Shown in pieces: positions 14,191 to 16,146 of a stretch of DNA of 16,146 nt (position 1 is its first letter; each line of letters begins with the position of its first letter). The stretch is from the NCBI GenBank assembly GCA_963922705.1, contig CAWUJS010000040.1, positions 1-16,146 of the forward strand. Direction: 5' to 3'. This DNA is from TMED27 sp963922705. Its GTDB lineage: Bacteria; Pseudomonadota; Alphaproteobacteria; Micavibrionales; Micavibrionaceae. The notes beneath the pieces were generated by a model that saw nothing but the letters and a program-made list of their open reading frames with translations, did not search any database and was not told the DNA's origin. Both the position numbers and the translations under genes were made by a program.

Positions 14191-15078
14191 ATGTCATATA
14201 TTGATGATCCAGAAACACAAAAAGCAAATCTGAAATACATCCAAGATGCGATGAACGAGCCTTTGCTTGAAAAAGATCACGAACTTGATCTTGCGCGTCG
14301 CTGGAGTGAAGAACGTGATGAGCGCGCGTTACATGAACTCGTGCAATCCTACACACGCCTCGTCATCTCTTTGGCTTCTAAATTTAGAAATTACGGCCTT
14401 CCAATGGGCGACCTCATTCAGGAAGGCAATATAGGCCTTATGCAAGCTGCACAGCGTTTCGATTACAAACGCGACCTGCGCTTTTCAACCTATGCGTCAT
14501 GGTGGATACGCTCCTGCATACAAGATTACGTCCTGCGCAACTGGTCCATCGTAAGGACAGGCACAACAGCCGCACAAAAATCTCTCTTTTTCAACCTGCG
14601 CCGCCTGCGCGCTCAAATTGAAGACCGCAATGAGGGCGCTGCCCTTGACGATGAAGGCCGTGCAGAAATTGCAGAAGAGCTGGGCGTCAAAATCAGCGAT
14701 ATACAAGACATGGAAGCCCGCTTCAACGGCGGCGATCAATCCCTGAATGCGCGCATTGGCGAAGATGGCGATAATGAGTGGCAAAGCCTCATCAGCGATG
14801 ATTCACCGACACCTGAAGAGCTTGTGACAGGTATAAAGGATGCGGAAACACGCTCCGCCTGGCTCAATAAAGCCCTTCATCAACTCAGTGACCGTGAACA
14901 GCGAATTATCCGCGAACGCCACCTCGGATATGAAAATGTAACACTCGAAGCACTCGGCAAAGAGCTCGGCGTGAGCAAAGAGCGCGTGCGTCAACTTGAA
15001 GCCCGCGCGATGGAAAAAATAAAATATTCAATTAATCAGGATGTAAAACACAAATCAGACTTGTTTTTAGCCTCATAA
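14191..15078 (+). CDS. rpoH: RNA polymerase sigma-32 (heat-shock) factor RpoH
   Basis: A 295-residue group 3 sigma factor. Region 2.2 is DLIQEGNIGLMQAAQRFD (74-91). Regions 2.3/2.4 are RFSTYASWWIRSCIQDYVL (97-115). The RpoH box QKSLFFNLRR (129-138) separates it from other sigma factors. The region 4.2 helix-turn-helix is ALGKELGVSKERVRQLEARA (254-273). It directs polymerase to heat-shock promoters (chaperones and proteases, probably including clpX, though this is family knowledge). The ATG at 14191 has a strong GGAAGGAA upstream. It is monocistronic, with a long AT-rich leader region and a perfect hairpin after the stop. Alphaproteobacteria often have several rpoH copies; only one is here. 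Confidence 0.96.
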   Translation: MSYIDDPETQKANLKYIQDAMNEPLLEKDHELDLARRWSEERDERALHELVQSYTRLVISLASKFRNYGLPMGDLIQEGNIGLMQAAQRFDYKRDLRFSTYASWWIRSCIQDYVLRNWSIVRTGTTAAQKSLFFNLRRLRAQIEDRNEGAALDDEGRAEIAEELGVKISDIQDMEARFNGGDQSLNARIGEDGDNEWQSLISDDSPTPEELVTGIKDAETRSAWLNKALHQLSDREQRIIRERHLGYENVTLEALGKELGVSKERVRQLEARAMEKIKYSINQDVKHKSDLFLAS

Positions 15079-15127
15079 ATACTAATTCAAAGTTTGAAAA
15101 CAGCTATACCAAGCTTGTTTTCTACAC

Positions 15128-15159
15128 AAGCCGGACTGACCCCCCCTCCAGTCCGGCTT
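15128..15159 (+). terminator. Strong hairpin after rpoH, probable terminator
   Basis: AAGCCGGACTG (15128-15138) pairs perfectly over 11 bases with CAGTCCGGCTT (15149-15159), with a 10-base C-rich loop, 50 bases after the rpoH stop. The T-run after it is poor (AACTTTAT), so termination strength is uncertain. Confidence 0.75.
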
Positions 15160-15194
15160 AACTTTATCCAGCTAGCGCCGCCGCAGGCTGACGG

Positions 15195-15298
15195 CGATAA
15201 AAGGAAACGTCATTGCGAGGAAGCCAAAGGCTGACGCGGCAATCTCTTGCTAAAACAAAAAGATTGCTTCGCAGTCGATCGCAATGACGATAAAAGGA
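15195..15298 (+). repeat. Single palindromic repeat unit flanked by an 11-bp direct repeat
   Basis: 15209-15288 is a full unit of the family (half A from GTCATTGCGAGGAAGCC, half B ending GCAATGAC). CGATAAAAGGA occurs at 15195-15205 and again at 15288-15298, 93 bases apart, the same as the tandem period at 10257-10612. Just left, AGGCTGACG (15185-15193) is a fragment of a preceding half A, so the locus is a unit plus the remnant of a neighbour. Confidence 0.88.
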
Positions 15299-15346
15299 GA
15301 GGTACAGCTTCATAATATACAAAGCAGCCTCTAAAATTAGCTAACC

Positions 15347-15760
15347 TTACTCTGGTGGGCCAAAAGTAAATGTTTTCGCCTGTATCTCGGGATCTTTAAA
15401 TAACGCGTCGGCTAGCTCATCTGCAACTTTTACTGCCATAAGCTCATCACGTTCAACGCGTTCGCGCTCATTAGAATAGCCAAAGTCCCCATCCCTGCTA
15501 TAAAGGCACGCACTTGCAAACGCAACCTGCGCAAGAACGCTGTAAAGCGAGGCTCTGTTATCGTTTGCATTCGCTTGCTTAAACTTATCAGCTAGGCGCT
15601 CCAGCGCTCCCGAAGCAGCAACATTTTCTTCATAGGATTCTACGCTACTCCTATCTGTGTAGGTTTCTACATCAGTTCCTTCCGAGATAAATTGAATGTA
15701 TGCAATATCATCGTTCAATATGGCACGCTTGATACGCTCTTTTAAATCTTGTACGTCCAT
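15347..15760 (-). CDS. Hypothetical protein, 137 residues
   Basis: Not recognised. The minus-strand ATG at 15760 has AAAGGAT about 9 bases upstream. The product is acidic, soluble and probably mostly helical (DLKERIKRAILNDDIAYI at the start; long helices at about 45-80 and 95-125). It has one cysteine (C81 in ASACLYSRDGD) and no signal peptide or membrane segment. It converges on rpoH with 268 bases between, occupied by the rpoH hairpin and a repeat unit. A weak upstream -35/-10 pair (TTGCAA, 19 bases, TATACA on the minus strand) is present. Confidence 0.7.
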   Translation of the reverse strand: MDVQDLKERIKRAILNDDIAYIQFISEGTDVETYTDRSSVESYEENVAASGALERLADKFKQANANDNRASLYSVLAQVAFASACLYSRDGDFGYSNERERVERDELMAVKVADELADALFKDPEIQAKTFTFGPPE

Positions 15761-15918
15761 TAATTTTATCCTTTTATGTATAGTGTATTTTATTTTATAC
15801 GTTGCAAATAAACATAAATTTTAGAAGGCGTCAATTCTTTGTAATAAAATAAGTGAAACTATAATTCTTTTATTCTAAAAAGCATCAGACGCCCCCAACT
15901 GAAACAACTATAAAAAAC
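15761..15918 (+). other. AT-rich intergenic sequence, no gene seen
   Basis: Left part of the 386-base gene-free right end (15761-16146). It holds the probable promoter region of the minus-strand gene at 15347 and nothing else I can support. The rest of the gap is repeats at 15919-16033 and 16061-16124. Confidence 0.5.
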
Positions 15919-16033
15919 CGTTCACGCAAAGACCGCCATGAAGGCGCAACGGGTGCAGCGCTTATTGGGTAAAAATAACCATAAAATCTGAAACTGAACG
16001 CCTTGCGTCTCCTTTGCGTCCGTGGCGTGAACG
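15919..16033 (+). repeat. 115-bp imperfect palindrome with CGTTCACGC ends
   Basis: CGTTCACGC (15919-15927) and GCGTGAACG (16025-16033) are exact reverse complements. Nested inside, ACGCAAAG near the left matches CTTTGCGT near the right, and AAGGCG matches CGCCTT. About 50 central bases are unpaired. The ends match those of the element at 13813-13960, so the two belong to one family. Confidence 0.7.
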
Positions 16034-16060
16034 AAAGAAAACAGCACTTAAAACCTTTCC

Positions 16061-16124
16061 TGTCATCCCGCGCCTACAAACGTCATCCCGGCGAAAGCCG
16101 GGATCTCTTCGATTTAAGCATGAG
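16061..16124 (+). repeat. GTCATCCCGG-type palindromic repeat
   Basis: ATCCCGGC (16085-16092), loop GAAA, GCCGGGAT (16097-16104) is a perfect 8-base hairpin with a GNRA-type loop. A related start TGTCATCCCG lies at 16061, and a further partial copy (GAGATCCCCGC) at about 16122-16132 continues to the window edge. It is the same family as the core of 13870-13949. Confidence 0.8.
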
Positions 16125-16146
16125 ATCCCCGCTATATAGATGCGAA

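Overview
The window looks like chromosomal DNA of an alphaproteobacterium with moderately low G+C. The evidence is gene content: a CobS/CobT pair, a CarD regulator, an RpoH-type sigma-32 factor, SufE, ClpX and a class I photolyase, all with alphaproteobacterial-looking protein sequences. The exact order cannot be fixed from this sequence. Most of it is housekeeping sequence interleaved with unrecognised small genes and with palindromic repeats. No phage, transposase, CRISPR, rRNA or tRNA gene is visible.

Layout: 1-2605 holds cobS (5' end outside the window) and cobT. 2648-5071 is a compact overlapping run of an ORF6N-domain DNA-binding protein, hisS, and an exported unknown protein. 5136-5729 is an unknown gene with a near-consensus promoter, convergent with sufE (minus strand). 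Divergent from sufE is clpX, with neither clpP nor lon beside it. 7574-7830 is an intergenic stretch with a 16-bp tandem repeat and a separate direct repeat. It is followed by a DHH-family phosphoesterase, a photolyase, a four-unit palindromic repeat array, and an LD-carboxypeptidase. 11606-13563 holds an unknown gene, carD with a long structured leader and a clear terminator, and another small unknown gene. 13564-14190 is repeat-rich and has no gene. rpoH follows, ending in a strong hairpin, then another repeat unit, a minus-strand unknown gene, and a repeat-filled right end.

The genes form no single pathway. RpoH, ClpX, the photolyase and the sulfur carrier SufE share a loose stress and protein-quality theme. 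CarD and RpoH act on RNA polymerase. LD-carboxypeptidase acts on murein peptides.

The most striking non-genic signal is one palindromic repeat family (core GTCATTGCGAGG...GGCAATCT paired with AGATTGCTTCGC...GCAATGAC). It occurs as a tandem array with a 92-93 bp period (10257-10612), as a permuted unit (13582-13659), as a single unit with duplicated linkers (15195-15298), as a decayed half (13736-13765), and in frame inside the hisS coding sequence (3874-3922), where it adds about 16 residues. Two further palindromic families lie at 13813-13960 and 15919-16104. I see no convincing new multi-gene system. The in-gene repeat and the repeat architecture are the parts most worth following up.
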